Part shown: one piece after another, positions 1-5,037 of the stretch
How positions within the stretch are numbered: position 1 is the stretch's first letter
Layout: each line of letters opens with the position of its first letter
From: Nostoc sp. CHAB 5715
Lineage (GTDB): Bacteria > Cyanobacteriota > Cyanobacteriia > Cyanobacteriales > Nostocaceae
Direction of reading: 5' to 3'
Assembly (NCBI RefSeq): GCF_020829685.1
Contig: NZ_JAIVFR010000566.1
Location: 1-5,037, forward strand
DNA length: 5,037 nucleotides
Notes under the pieces: generated by a model
What the model saw: only the letters and a program-made list of their open reading frames with translations
What the model was told of the DNA's origin: nothing
The model's database searches: none
Translations under genes and position numbers: made by a program

Positions 1-11
1 AACCCAGTCAT

Positions 12-83
12 AACCTCACCCCGTATTTGCTAACGCAAACACACCCCTCTCCGTTGCTTTGGAGAGGGGTTGGGGGTAATGTT
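12..83. repeat. nested C/G-rich hairpin repeat at the left edge
   Basis: A perfect 10-bp stem is formed by 43-52 (ACCCCTCTCC) and 61-70 (GGAGAGGGGT) around an 8-nt loop. Outside it, 12-22 (AACCTCACCCC) can pair imperfectly with 72-83 (GGGGGTAATGTT), and a small 5-bp hairpin (TTTGC/GCAAA, 26-39) sits in the left flank. Short intergenic elements with CCCCTCTCC/GGAGAGGGG arms are common in cyanobacterial genomes. It could also help end transcription of the minus-strand gene that stops at 210, but there is no T-run right after the stem on the minus strand, so I call it a dispersed repeat rather than a terminator. Confidence 0.6.
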
Positions 84-136
84 TAAAAATGTACTTCATG
101 CAAAAGAGAACCGTTATATCCCATATTTCTGAATGA

Positions 137-196
137 AATTTTGTACTTCTCTTTACTTTGAAAATTGACTCCAATCTGGCTGAGAAGTGCAAAATT
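137..196. repeat. 15-bp inverted repeat downstream of the membrane-protein gene
   Basis: Positions 137-151 (AATTTTGTACTTCTC) and 182-196 (GAGAAGTGCAAAATT) are reverse complements at 14 of 15 positions, with a 30-nt loop. The single non-complementary pair (144/189) is a G-U wobble if the plus strand is transcribed and a C-A mismatch if the minus strand is. It starts just 13 bases beyond the stop codon at 210-212, so it may shape the 3' end of the minus-strand mRNA. The remaining bases between 1 and 209 hold no open frame I would call a gene. Confidence 0.45.
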
Positions 197-209
197 CGGC
201 GGATTATTC

Positions 210-1754
210 TTATGCTTCATCTACCCAATAAAGATAATATCGTTCACTATCCACCCAGCCTCTCTGAAAATCTTTGATTGGAACAATTTTCAAATCATTA
301 CGGTTGACATTCAGTTTCCTATTTAAAATCAGCAAAATTTTATTTTGCTCATATTGATTTTTGAGTAGAGAATTAATTTGGCTTAATATCTCAGCTTGTT
401 CGACATCTTGACGACCGTTTTTAAATAGGGTAAAGCTTCCCATTTTTTGAATCTCAGGATAGTAAAGCTTTCGATTGAGATAACCCGATAAAGTAGCCAT
501 ATTTGCATCTCGACTGGCAACAATAAACTCATTATTTAACCCAGCTTTTTGAATATATTGAACTGTTTCTCGACTGGCAGAAAATGGTACAATTAAATCT
601 CTTGAAAAACTATAAATACCTCCCAAAAACTGGGCATAAAGAATTAGCATCAAAGCGATATAATGCCATTTTTGAACGAATATAATTGAATTTGGACGAA
701 CATAAAATTTATTGAGTATAACTGGAAATTCTTGATAATAACTTCCCAGCCATAAAGCCGCTATCAGAACTAAATAGAAATGTCCAAAATGCCGAGGCAT
801 ACCTATAAATCTGAAGTATGTAAAGGCAAATATTACAGAATTACCTATAATGTAGAAAAACAATGTAACTGGCTTTTTAGATAATTTAATTAAGGTTAAA
901 ATTACAATTAAGATAGCAATCGTCGCACAAATAATTAAATCCAACCATTTTTTGTGTTGAGGAATAATTAATAAATAAGCACCAAATATTCTACTTATGC
1001 TTCTCAATAAATGACGGATATCTAATTTTGTTAGCCAACCATTATTTAACCCACCATGAAGATAACTATCTGTCGGAGGAGTAATAATATAAATGCATAA
1101 AATAAAAGAAAATATGATAATTACAATACTTAAAAATAAGTCGTATTTTTGGCTTTGAGTAAAATACTGCTGGCGATGTTCACTATCAAAACAAAATTCA
1201 GCTAGCAAAGTCAATGATAAAGAGAATGATACCAATAAACCATAAGCACTACTATTTGCTAGTAAACCCAAGAAAACTGCCAAATAAGTATAAGTTATTT
1301 TTCTGGATGAAAAAACTGTACAGAATGCAAAAATAAATAACATACTAAAGGCATAATTTCGAGAAATTAAAAGATATTCATAAAAAGGAAAGAAACCAAA
1401 AGAAAAAAGAAACTTTTGTTGATAGTTAAAAGGACTATATAGGCAAAACAGAGTAACCGAAACAACAGTAATTGCCAAATGAAAAATTTGCATAATAATA
1501 GGATTATCGAATATTTTTCTCAGAAGTTCCAGAGAAAAATACCATAGAACAGGATGACCTTCATAACGAATATTTGCAATTAAATCCCCTAAAGATTCAC
1601 TATCTCTGACAATAAGCCAGGGATTTAGTTCATCTCGCCACATGGAATGGTTGAGAATACCTATTAAACCAAGAACGGAAAAAATAATGATAATAAACCA
1701 AGGAGAATGAAAAGGTAATCTCGAAGTATATGTGATGAGTTTCTTGTTTAGCAT
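210..1754 (-). CDS. polytopic membrane protein, putative GT-C-type glycosyltransferase
   Basis: The gene encodes 514 residues, from ATG at 1754 to TAA at 210-212. About ten hydrophobic segments are visible, roughly at residues 18-35, 87-107, 114-130, 133-149, 153-187 (probably two), 206-225, 271-290, 296-313, 322-338 and 363-381. A soluble C-terminal part of about 130 residues (385-514) follows. The first extracytoplasmic loop carries an acidic pair, D41-E42, in MWRDELNPW, followed by EGHPVLWY (65-72). An acidic motif in this loop after TM1 is typical of GT-C enzymes, which transfer sugars from lipid-linked donors at the outer face of the plasma membrane. RNYAF (132-136) and NSSAYG (167-172) are other candidate family motifs. 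Donor and acceptor cannot be told. The start is plausible, but the only SD-like stretch (GGAAAG) is distant. A GATAAT box at 1818-1823 could be a -10, with no good -35. The gene is clearly AT-rich and has no HIP1 site, unlike its neighbour, which hints at separate ancestry. The product is otherwise best called a hypothetical membrane protein. Confidence 0.8.
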   Translation of the reverse strand: MLNKKLITYTSRLPFHSPWFIIIIFSVLGLIGILNHSMWRDELNPWLIVRDSESLGDLIANIRYEGHPVLWYFSLELLRKIFDNPIIMQIFHLAITVVSVTLFCLYSPFNYQQKFLFSFGFFPFYEYLLISRNYAFSMLFIFAFCTVFSSRKITYTYLAVFLGLLANSSAYGLLVSFSLSLTLLAEFCFDSEHRQQYFTQSQKYDLFLSIVIIIFSFILCIYIITPPTDSYLHGGLNNGWLTKLDIRHLLRSISRIFGAYLLIIPQHKKWLDLIICATIAILIVILTLIKLSKKPVTLFFYIIGNSVIFAFTYFRFIGMPRHFGHFYLVLIAALWLGSYYQEFPVILNKFYVRPNSIIFVQKWHYIALMLILYAQFLGGIYSFSRDLIVPFSASRETVQYIQKAGLNNEFIVASRDANMATLSGYLNRKLYYPEIQKMGSFTLFKNGRQDVEQAEILSQINSLLKNQYEQNKILLILNRKLNVNRNDLKIVPIKDFQRGWVDSERYYLYWVDEA

Positions 1755-1865
1755 TGTTAGTTAAAAATCTTTCCAAAAATGCTATCACAATCTGAGACAA
1801 AACTTATTTATCAAAATATTATCTTGATTTTTTAACTATTTAGACGAATGGATTCTTCCTAATTT

Positions 1866-2468
1866 CTACTTATAATTTTCTGGCATACCTACTGGTGATA
1901 AACCCGCGATCGCTCGTAAGTTTTGGCAACGAATCAACTCGGTAAAATCTAAACTGGAGCGCCCTTCAATTTTGGCTAACGCTTCAATTGCAGATAACAA
2001 GTGCTGCGCTGCTTCAGTTTCTGAATAACCACGCCGTTGTGCTATACGAATTGCTGCTGCATCGGCATTTAATTCTGACTCTTGAGACTTATTAGTGCGC
2101 CAGATCCGAAAAGTGGCGATCGCACTTAATCCCCCAGCTACGGCTACACCCACCACATCTGATTGTGCTATTTCTAATAATCCGCCTAACAGCCCCGCCA
2201 GTACTACACCTTGATAAATGTCGGGTTTAAACCACTTCACCCCCGTCAACCAGCTGACCATCTGCAACAGCAGCAAGTCTCGTTGCGGCTTGGTCAGACG
2301 ACGCCACAAATCGAAATTAATATATATCGGTCGCGCCTGATTCCAGGGTTGGGGAAAGGAGGCGTCAATCACTTTTGCTTGCTCTGGCTTACTAACGATT
2401 TTAGTCGTCATCCGACCAGAAGCAGGCATCACATCTAACAAACGACGAATTTCAACATTTGGCTCCAT
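1866..2468 (-). CDS. DUF3318 domain-containing protein
   Basis: The gene encodes 200 residues, ATG at 2468, TAG at 1866-1868. The N-terminus (EIRRLLDVMPASGRM, 6-20) and overall layout match what I recall of the cyanobacterial DUF3318 family, whose function is unknown. Order of parts: a polar N-terminal region (1-45), a segment YINFDLWRRLTKPQRDLLLL (49-68), a hydrophobic hairpin of two likely membrane helices (about 85-101 and 104-120), then an amphipathic helical tail with ELNADAAAI (132-140) and RRGYSETEAAQHLLSAIEAL (145-164). This order resembles M48 zinc metallopeptidases, but the expected HExxH is absent (see findings). The gene lies 111 bp upstream of the membrane-protein gene on the same strand, and co-transcription is possible but not shown. 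No clear SD precedes the ATG, which is not unusual in cyanobacteria. Two HIP1 octamers lie inside it (1906-1913, 2116-2123), indicating long residence in this genome. Confidence 0.85.
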   Translation of the reverse strand: MEPNVEIRRLLDVMPASGRMTTKIVSKPEQAKVIDASFPQPWNQARPIYINFDLWRRLTKPQRDLLLLQMVSWLTGVKWFKPDIYQGVVLAGLLGGLLEIAQSDVVGVAVAGGLSAIATFRIWRTNKSQESELNADAAAIRIAQRRGYSETEAAQHLLSAIEALAKIEGRSSLDFTELIRCQNLRAIAGLSPVGMPENYK

Positions 2469-2537
2469 AAATTTAATTATTAGCCATAATGTACATGGTA
2501 ATTAGTTTTGTAAAAAATATACTTTTCGTGTTAATCT

Positions 2538-2566
2538 TTGATGATAGTGTGGCGGGATTTTATAGT
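2538..2566 (+). promoter_or_regulatory. candidate sigma70-type promoter for the small cysteine-rich gene
   Basis: On the plus strand TTGATG (2538-2543) and TATAGT (2561-2566) are separated by exactly 17 bases, a good match to a -35/-10 pair. Transcription would begin near 2573, giving a leader of about 61 nt before the ATG at 2634. The -10 box shares bases 2561-2564 with the minus-strand -10, so polymerase could probably occupy only one promoter at a time. Confidence 0.45.
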
Positions 2567-2588
2567 ATCCGTTTCCCCCCAAGTTCAA
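2559..2588 (-). promoter_or_regulatory. candidate sigma70-type promoter for the DUF3318 gene
   Basis: On the minus strand a -35-like TTGAAC (2588-2583) is followed after 18 bases by a -10-like TATAAA (2564-2559). The predicted start near 2552 would give a leader of about 84 nt before the ATG at 2468. Its -10 overlaps the -10 of the plus-strand promoter, so the two promoters face away from each other while sharing the same bases. The call rests on matches to the bacterial consensus only. Confidence 0.4.
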
Positions 2589-2605
2589 AAACTCAAAGTT
2601 TTGAA
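2584..2605. repeat. imperfect palindrome in the divergent promoter region
   Basis: TTCAAAAACT (2584-2593) and AGTTTTGAA (2597-2605) are reverse complements apart from one extra A, around the 3-nt centre CAA. The element overlaps the -35 box of the minus-strand promoter and falls in the predicted leader of the plus-strand gene. It could be an operator acting on both, or a weak leader hairpin. Confidence 0.35.
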
Positions 2606-2633
2606 TAAACGTTGAGACTCCACTTTTAACTAC

Positions 2634-2894
2634 ATGGACGCTTTTGCTCCCATCCCGCCTGAATGGACGAATCAAGCAATACACGCTTATGAGTTTTGCT
2701 GTCCTAACTGCCGCTCAAGTAGCTTAGAAGCTGAAAAAGTTTGGCTAAATCGGCGATCGCCTGTACTTACAGAAGACCGTCGTCGCAAATGGCAAGAGTT
2801 TTACTACTGTCACTGTGGTACTGTATGGTGGGCTTGGAGTAGCGATCGCCCCCCAAAAGATATATCCAATCAGCAAGATTATAATCCTACATAG
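2634..2894 (+). CDS. small cysteine-rich protein with zinc-ribbon-like pattern (hypothetical)
   Basis: The gene encodes 86 residues, ATG at 2634, TAG at 2892-2894. I do not recognise a named family. The cysteines fall in two clusters: C22-C23-P-N-C26 near the N-terminus and C59-H-C61-G after residue 58, separated by about 32 mostly polar residues. A CxxC plus CxC arrangement with flanking aromatic residues (FYYCHCGTVWWAW, 56-68) is what a small zinc ribbon would show, so metal binding is likely but inferred. There is no signal peptide or membrane segment, so it should be cytoplasmic. It stands alone on the plus strand, with its own candidate promoter upstream and a strong terminator 14 bp downstream. 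Two HIP1 octamers (2753-2760, 2842-2849) lie within it. The acidic and basic run LTEDRRRKWQEF (45-56) could be a helix connecting the two knuckles. The overlapping minus-strand open frame at 2502-2684 is a shadow. Confidence 0.75.
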   Translation: MDAFAPIPPEWTNQAIHAYEFCCPNCRSSSLEAEKVWLNRRSPVLTEDRRRKWQEFYYCHCGTVWWAWSSDRPPKDISNQQDYNPT

Positions 2895-2908
2895 CTAACT
2901 TTCTTCCT

Positions 2909-2942
2909 AAACAAAACCCCACCTAAATGTGGGGTTTTGTTT
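2909..2942. terminator. bidirectional intrinsic terminator between convergent genes
   Basis: A perfect 14-bp stem pairs 2909-2922 (AAACAAAACCCCAC) with 2929-2942 (GTGGGGTTTTGTTT) around a 6-nt loop. The base is a GC core flanked by an A-rich arm and a T-rich arm, so it works as a terminator read from either strand. It follows the small plus-strand gene (ends 2894) and lies past the 3' end of the minus-strand porin gene (stop at 2999-3001). Confidence 0.9.
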
Positions 2943-2998
2943 ATCTAATTGTCGGCTTTATTGAAACACGATTTAGGAGCCAAATTTCATCACCAATT

Positions 2999-4681
2999 TT
3001 AGAAGGTGAAGGTAGTACGTAGAGTACCTACATAAATTGTGTCGTTAGCGTCGTTATGCTCTGGATTGAAGATTACTAATACGCCAGGAGTTACCTGAAT
3101 ATTATCGGAAAGCTTGAACTTGTAAAGACCTTCTAAGTGATAAGAGGTATTGTCGTCTCGGTCAACATTGGTGGCGACATTTTTTATGCTGCCACCAGTA
3201 ACTTTGGGTGGTTGACCAAAGATAACACCTAAGACGTTGCCTTCTCCACCAAAGTCTTTCAAAGCAAGCGATCCAGCCCAGTACCAAATATCTGCGTCTG
3301 CACCCGCATTAGTGCCATTCCTAGCATCAGCAGTTGTGTAACCTCCCCAACCACTAATAGCCAACGCAGAGCTAAGTTGGAAGGTAGCTTGTACACCGTA
3401 ATTATTGGATTCGGTAGCAGTGTTATTCCCAAAGGGATTGTTGGCAAAAGCACTACCTGTACTTTGGAAAAGGTTATTGTTAACAGTATTGTTAACATTA
3501 TTAGTTTGATAAGTGCGGGCGTAGGTTAGACCAATATTAAAAGCTTTGGTGGGTTGGAAAGATAACTGACCAAAGATGGCATTATCACCATCCAACAACC
3601 CATTATTCAGGGTAGGGTTATTAGCAGTCCTAGCTAAATAAGCACCACTCAAACTGATAGGGCCGCCAGGATTGAAAGTAACTGTCAAACCAGCGCCACC
3701 TTGACCTTGACGATATATGGGGCTGAAACGTCCAAAGCGAGAGAGAGCACCTCTACCAGAGCTAGCAAAGTCAGGGTTAAAGGTATTAACGTTTTCGTAT
3801 AACTCACCACCACTAGCGTCAATCTTGACACGCAGTGCGTCATTAAAGTTGAAAGCATAGTTGATTTTATCGAATACAACGGAGTTGCCATTATCACCGT
3901 CAAAGCCCAAGCGGGTCATGCTGGTGCCAGTTATGTTGGGTCTGGGGCTAGTTGTTGATGTACTTCCAGCATCCAATTGAGCGATATTGCCAGCATTCAG
4001 ACGGATTTGCAACTGATCTTTACCAGTGAAACTGCTGTACAAGTTCAAACGCACCCGGTCACTAAAAGTCGTGTTGGAATTCAAGTCGGTTCGGGCGGCT
4101 GTAGAACCTCCAGGAAGCGCTCTAGTGTCACCAAAAACATCAGACACATTGAAAATCGCTTCCCCAACCAACTTGGTAGTAGTGGAGAACTGATTAGCTT
4201 CCAACTCAGCAGTGCGGGCTTCTAATCCATCTACGCGACCGCGCAGGGTTGCTAGTTCAGCAGAATATTCTTCTTGTAAGCGCTGTAAAGTAGCCAGGTC
4301 TTGTTTAGTGACTAAATCGGCAGTAGCTGTAGCAATAAGTTCATTAACCCGGTCTAAACAGGCATTCAAACCTGCGGCAAATTCATAACGGGTCAAAGCA
4401 CGGTTCCCACGATAGGTTGCGTTAGGATAACCTGCAATACAGCCGTAGCGCTCAACTAGAGATTGTAAAGCTTGGAATGCCCAATCTGTGGGCTGCACAT
4501 CCGAAAATTGGGAAACTGATGTTACTTGACCGATGTTGTTAGACTTTTGAGCTTCAGATAACTGGGCAACATTTGTTATTTGTTCGTTGACTTCAGCAGC
4601 TACAGCGCTATTCGCAGCGAAAAATGCAGCAGCTAAGACAACCGGACTAACCTTACAAAGATTCCAGAATGCTTTTGTCAT
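2999..4681 (-). CDS. SLH-domain outer-membrane porin (cyanobacterial iron uptake porin family)
   Basis: From ATG at 4681 the product is 560 residues. An in-frame GTG at 4699 would add six residues, but the ATG has a GAGAG Shine-Dalgarno-like stretch 7 bases upstream and gives a textbook signal peptide (1-29, cleavage after ANSAVAA). Order of parts: signal peptide; SLH domain about 56-110, with FSDVQPTDWAFQALQSL, YGCIAGYPN and LTRYEFAAGLNACLDR; a predicted coiled coil about 124-164; then a beta-barrel of the OprB-like porin type to the terminal phenylalanine (TFTF). The two conserved cysteines of the family's SLH region (C81, C108) are present and could form a disulfide. The SLH domain and coiled coil should tether the barrel to peptidoglycan or its attached polysaccharide. 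Relatives include the Synechococcus SomA/SomB porins and Synechocystis Slr1908, linked to inorganic iron uptake; the substrate here is inferred from family. The gene is the major right-hand unit, with promoter and terminator of its own. Confidence 0.93.
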   Translation of the reverse strand: MTKAFWNLCKVSPVVLAAAFFAANSAVAAEVNEQITNVAQLSEAQKSNNIGQVTSVSQFSDVQPTDWAFQALQSLVERYGCIAGYPNATYRGNRALTRYEFAAGLNACLDRVNELIATATADLVTKQDLATLQRLQEEYSAELATLRGRVDGLEARTAELEANQFSTTTKLVGEAIFNVSDVFGDTRALPGGSTAARTDLNSNTTFSDRVRLNLYSSFTGKDQLQIRLNAGNIAQLDAGSTSTTSPRPNITGTSMTRLGFDGDNGNSVVFDKINYAFNFNDALRVKIDASGGELYENVNTFNPDFASSGRGALSRFGRFSPIYRQGQGGAGLTVTFNPGGPISLSGAYLARTANNPTLNNGLLDGDNAIFGQLSFQPTKAFNIGLTYARTYQTNNVNNTVNNNLFQSTGSAFANNPFGNNTATESNNYGVQATFQLSSALAISGWGGYTTADARNGTNAGADADIWYWAGSLALKDFGGEGNVLGVIFGQPPKVTGGSIKNVATNVDRDDNTSYHLEGLYKFKLSDNIQVTPGVLVIFNPEHNDANDTIYVGTLRTTFTF

Positions 4682-4761
4682 GTTATTACTCTCACTCACA
4701 CCTAGATAATCCAGTGATGATAAAATGCTTAAAACACTTTACTTTCAGGAATTTTACACAT

Positions 4762-4780
4762 AATCACGGTCATCATTATA
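4762..4780 (-). promoter_or_regulatory. possible Fur-like operator over the porin -10
   Basis: Read on the minus strand, the 19 bases from 4780 match the classical Fur consensus GATAATGATAATCATTATC at 13 positions by my count, with the left half (TATAATGAT) matching 8 of 9. The site would cover the -10 box and the predicted start, the usual place for a repressor. An imperfect palindrome (ATAAT...ATTAT, 4760-4779) covers the same bases. The fit with an iron uptake porin is attractive, but the right half is weak and the region is AT-rich, so chance is quite possible. Confidence 0.25.
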
Positions 4781-4803
4781 CCTTTATACTATGATAAATA
4801 CAA
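4775..4803 (-). promoter_or_regulatory. candidate sigma70-type promoter for the porin gene
   Basis: On the minus strand a perfect -10, TATAAT (4780-4775), lies 17 bases after a weak -35, TTGTAT (4803-4798). Transcription would start near 4768, leaving a leader of about 87 nt before the ATG at 4681. The -35 lies inside the left arm of the large inverted repeat, while the -10 lies outside it, so the right arm copies only the -35 half. Confidence 0.55.
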
Positions 4804-5028
4804 GTCCTTTAATATGGTGCTCAACTATAATTTTGAATTAATTTATTTTGTAACCGCAAAATAATGCGGCGTTTGTGACGTAAAACTGTTCCTTCTTCCT
4901 CCAACTGTTGTAGGAGTCGGGTAACTGTTACTCGCGTCACAAACGCCGCATTATTTTGCGGTTACAAAATAAATTAATTCAAAATTATAGTTGAGCACCA
5001 TATTAAAGGACTTGTATTTATCATAGTA
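4787..5028. repeat. perfect 94-bp inverted repeat with 54-nt spacer
   Basis: Positions 4787-4880 and 4935-5028 are exact reverse complements over all 94 bases, compared base by base. The spacer is 4881-4934. The left arm holds the last codons of the Crp/Fnr regulator, its stop and the start of the porin upstream region. The right arm is only an inverted copy of the same sequence and interrupts the regulator's reading frame. The sequence can fold into one very long hairpin, which would be unstable in a living genome. A fold-back chimera is the most likely explanation; a real inverted duplication is the alternative. Confidence 0.97.
4821..4937 (-). CDS. Crp/Fnr-family transcriptional regulator, C-terminal fragment (5' truncated)
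   Basis: The minus strand reads TRVTVTRLLQQLEEEGTVL, then RHKRRIILRLQNKLIQNYS, and ends at TGA (4821-4823). TRVTVTRLL is the recognition-helix signature of cyanobacterial Crp/Fnr regulators such as NtcA (STRVTVTRLL), followed by the usual wing region. The family is about 200-230 residues, so only the last 38 or so are here. The upstream part, with the cyclic-nucleotide-binding-like domain and the start of the helix-turn-helix, is missing. The frame runs into the right arm of a large inverted repeat at 4935; the Thr codon ACG (4937-4935) may be native or shared with the arm. Beyond it the frame reads non-family residues and soon meets a stop. The stop codon lies 139 bp upstream of the porin ATG on the same strand. 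Which Crp/Fnr subfamily (NtcA, CRP-like or other) cannot be decided; its C-terminus differs from what I recall of NtcA. Confidence 0.8.
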   Translation of the reverse strand, partial: TRVTVTRLLQQLEEEGTVLRHKRRIILRLQNKLIQNYS

Positions 5029-5037
5029 GATCGAAAG
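5028..5037 (+). other. adapter-like bases at the window end
   Basis: The last ten bases, AGATCGAAAG, match the start of the common Illumina read-through adapter AGATCGGAAG at nine of ten positions. The first A is also the last base of the inverted-repeat arm, so nine bases are unpaired. A ten-base near-match can be chance, but its position directly after the fold-back arm and at the end of the sequence makes leftover adapter a reasonable reading. Confidence 0.4.

Noticed and set aside
43..70. C/G-rich hairpin as a CRISPR repeat
   Set aside because: There is only one copy in the window and no regularly spaced repeats or cas genes.
2211..2438. 75-codon open frame on the plus strand
   Set aside because: It lies wholly inside the DUF3318 gene on the opposite strand, and its product has no recognisable family or sensible composition.
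2502..2684. 60-codon open frame on the minus strand
   Set aside because: It spans the divergent promoter region and the start of the small plus-strand gene; it has no plausible product.
3259..3498. 79-codon open frame on the minus strand inside the porin gene
   Set aside because: It is an alternative frame of the porin coding sequence, which is clearly the real gene on family grounds.
3685..3903. 72-codon open frame on the minus strand inside the porin gene
   Set aside because: Same reason: an out-of-frame shadow with a low-complexity hydrophobic product.
3977..4225. 82-codon open frame on the plus strand antisense to the porin gene
   Set aside because: Antisense shadow of the porin coding sequence, with no ribosome binding site or promoter that I can support.
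4682..4699. GTG at 4699 as the porin start
   Set aside because: It adds six polar residues before the signal peptide, and the ATG at 4681 has the better-placed GAGAG ribosome-binding stretch.
4787..5028. The large inverted repeat as terminal repeats of a transposon or MITE
   Set aside because: The left arm contains the coding end of a Crp/Fnr gene, the 54-nt spacer continues the same gene, and no target-site duplication can be seen; a 242-bp unit made of a gene's own 3' end is not a mobile element.

Overview
The window looks like chromosomal DNA from a filamentous, Nostoc/Anabaena-type cyanobacterium. Four perfect HIP1 octamers (GCGATCGC) lie between 1906 and 2849. The large gene at the right is a cyanobacterial SLH-domain outer-membrane porin, the middle gene is a cyanobacterial DUF3318 protein, and the right edge carries the tail of a Crp/Fnr-family regulator with an NtcA-like recognition helix. 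The odd length and an adapter-like last ten bases suggest that position 5037 is a true contig end.

Layout, left to right. 1-209 is non-coding and holds a C/G-rich hairpin repeat (12-83) and a second, near-perfect inverted repeat (137-196). 210-1754 (minus) encodes a 514-residue polytopic membrane protein that resembles GT-C glycosyltransferases; it is AT-rich and lacks HIP1. 1866-2468 (minus) encodes a 200-residue DUF3318 protein with a central membrane hairpin. 2469-2633 is a compact divergent promoter region where the two candidate promoters overlap at their -10 boxes. 2634-2894 (plus) encodes an 86-residue protein with a zinc-ribbon-like cysteine pattern. A strong bidirectional terminator (2909-2942) separates it from the convergent porin gene. 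2999-4681 (minus) encodes the porin, with a good promoter and a possible Fur-like operator upstream. 4821-4937 (minus) is the C-terminal end of a Crp/Fnr regulator.

The most striking structure is a perfect 94-bp inverted repeat (4787-4880 and 4935-5028) around a 54-nt spacer. The left arm and spacer read as normal genome: the regulator's C-terminus plus the porin's upstream region. The right arm replaces the upstream part of the regulator gene with a reverse-complement copy and is followed by bases resembling an Illumina adapter. My preferred reading is a fold-back (self-primed) library or amplification chimera rather than a real genetic element, although a real inverted duplication is not excluded from sequence alone.

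The genes do not form an obvious pathway. They read as separate chromosomal units: envelope functions (membrane glycosyltransferase-like protein, porin), two small cyanobacterial proteins of unknown role, and a transcription factor. I see no CRISPR array, transposase, tRNA, rRNA or clear defence system.
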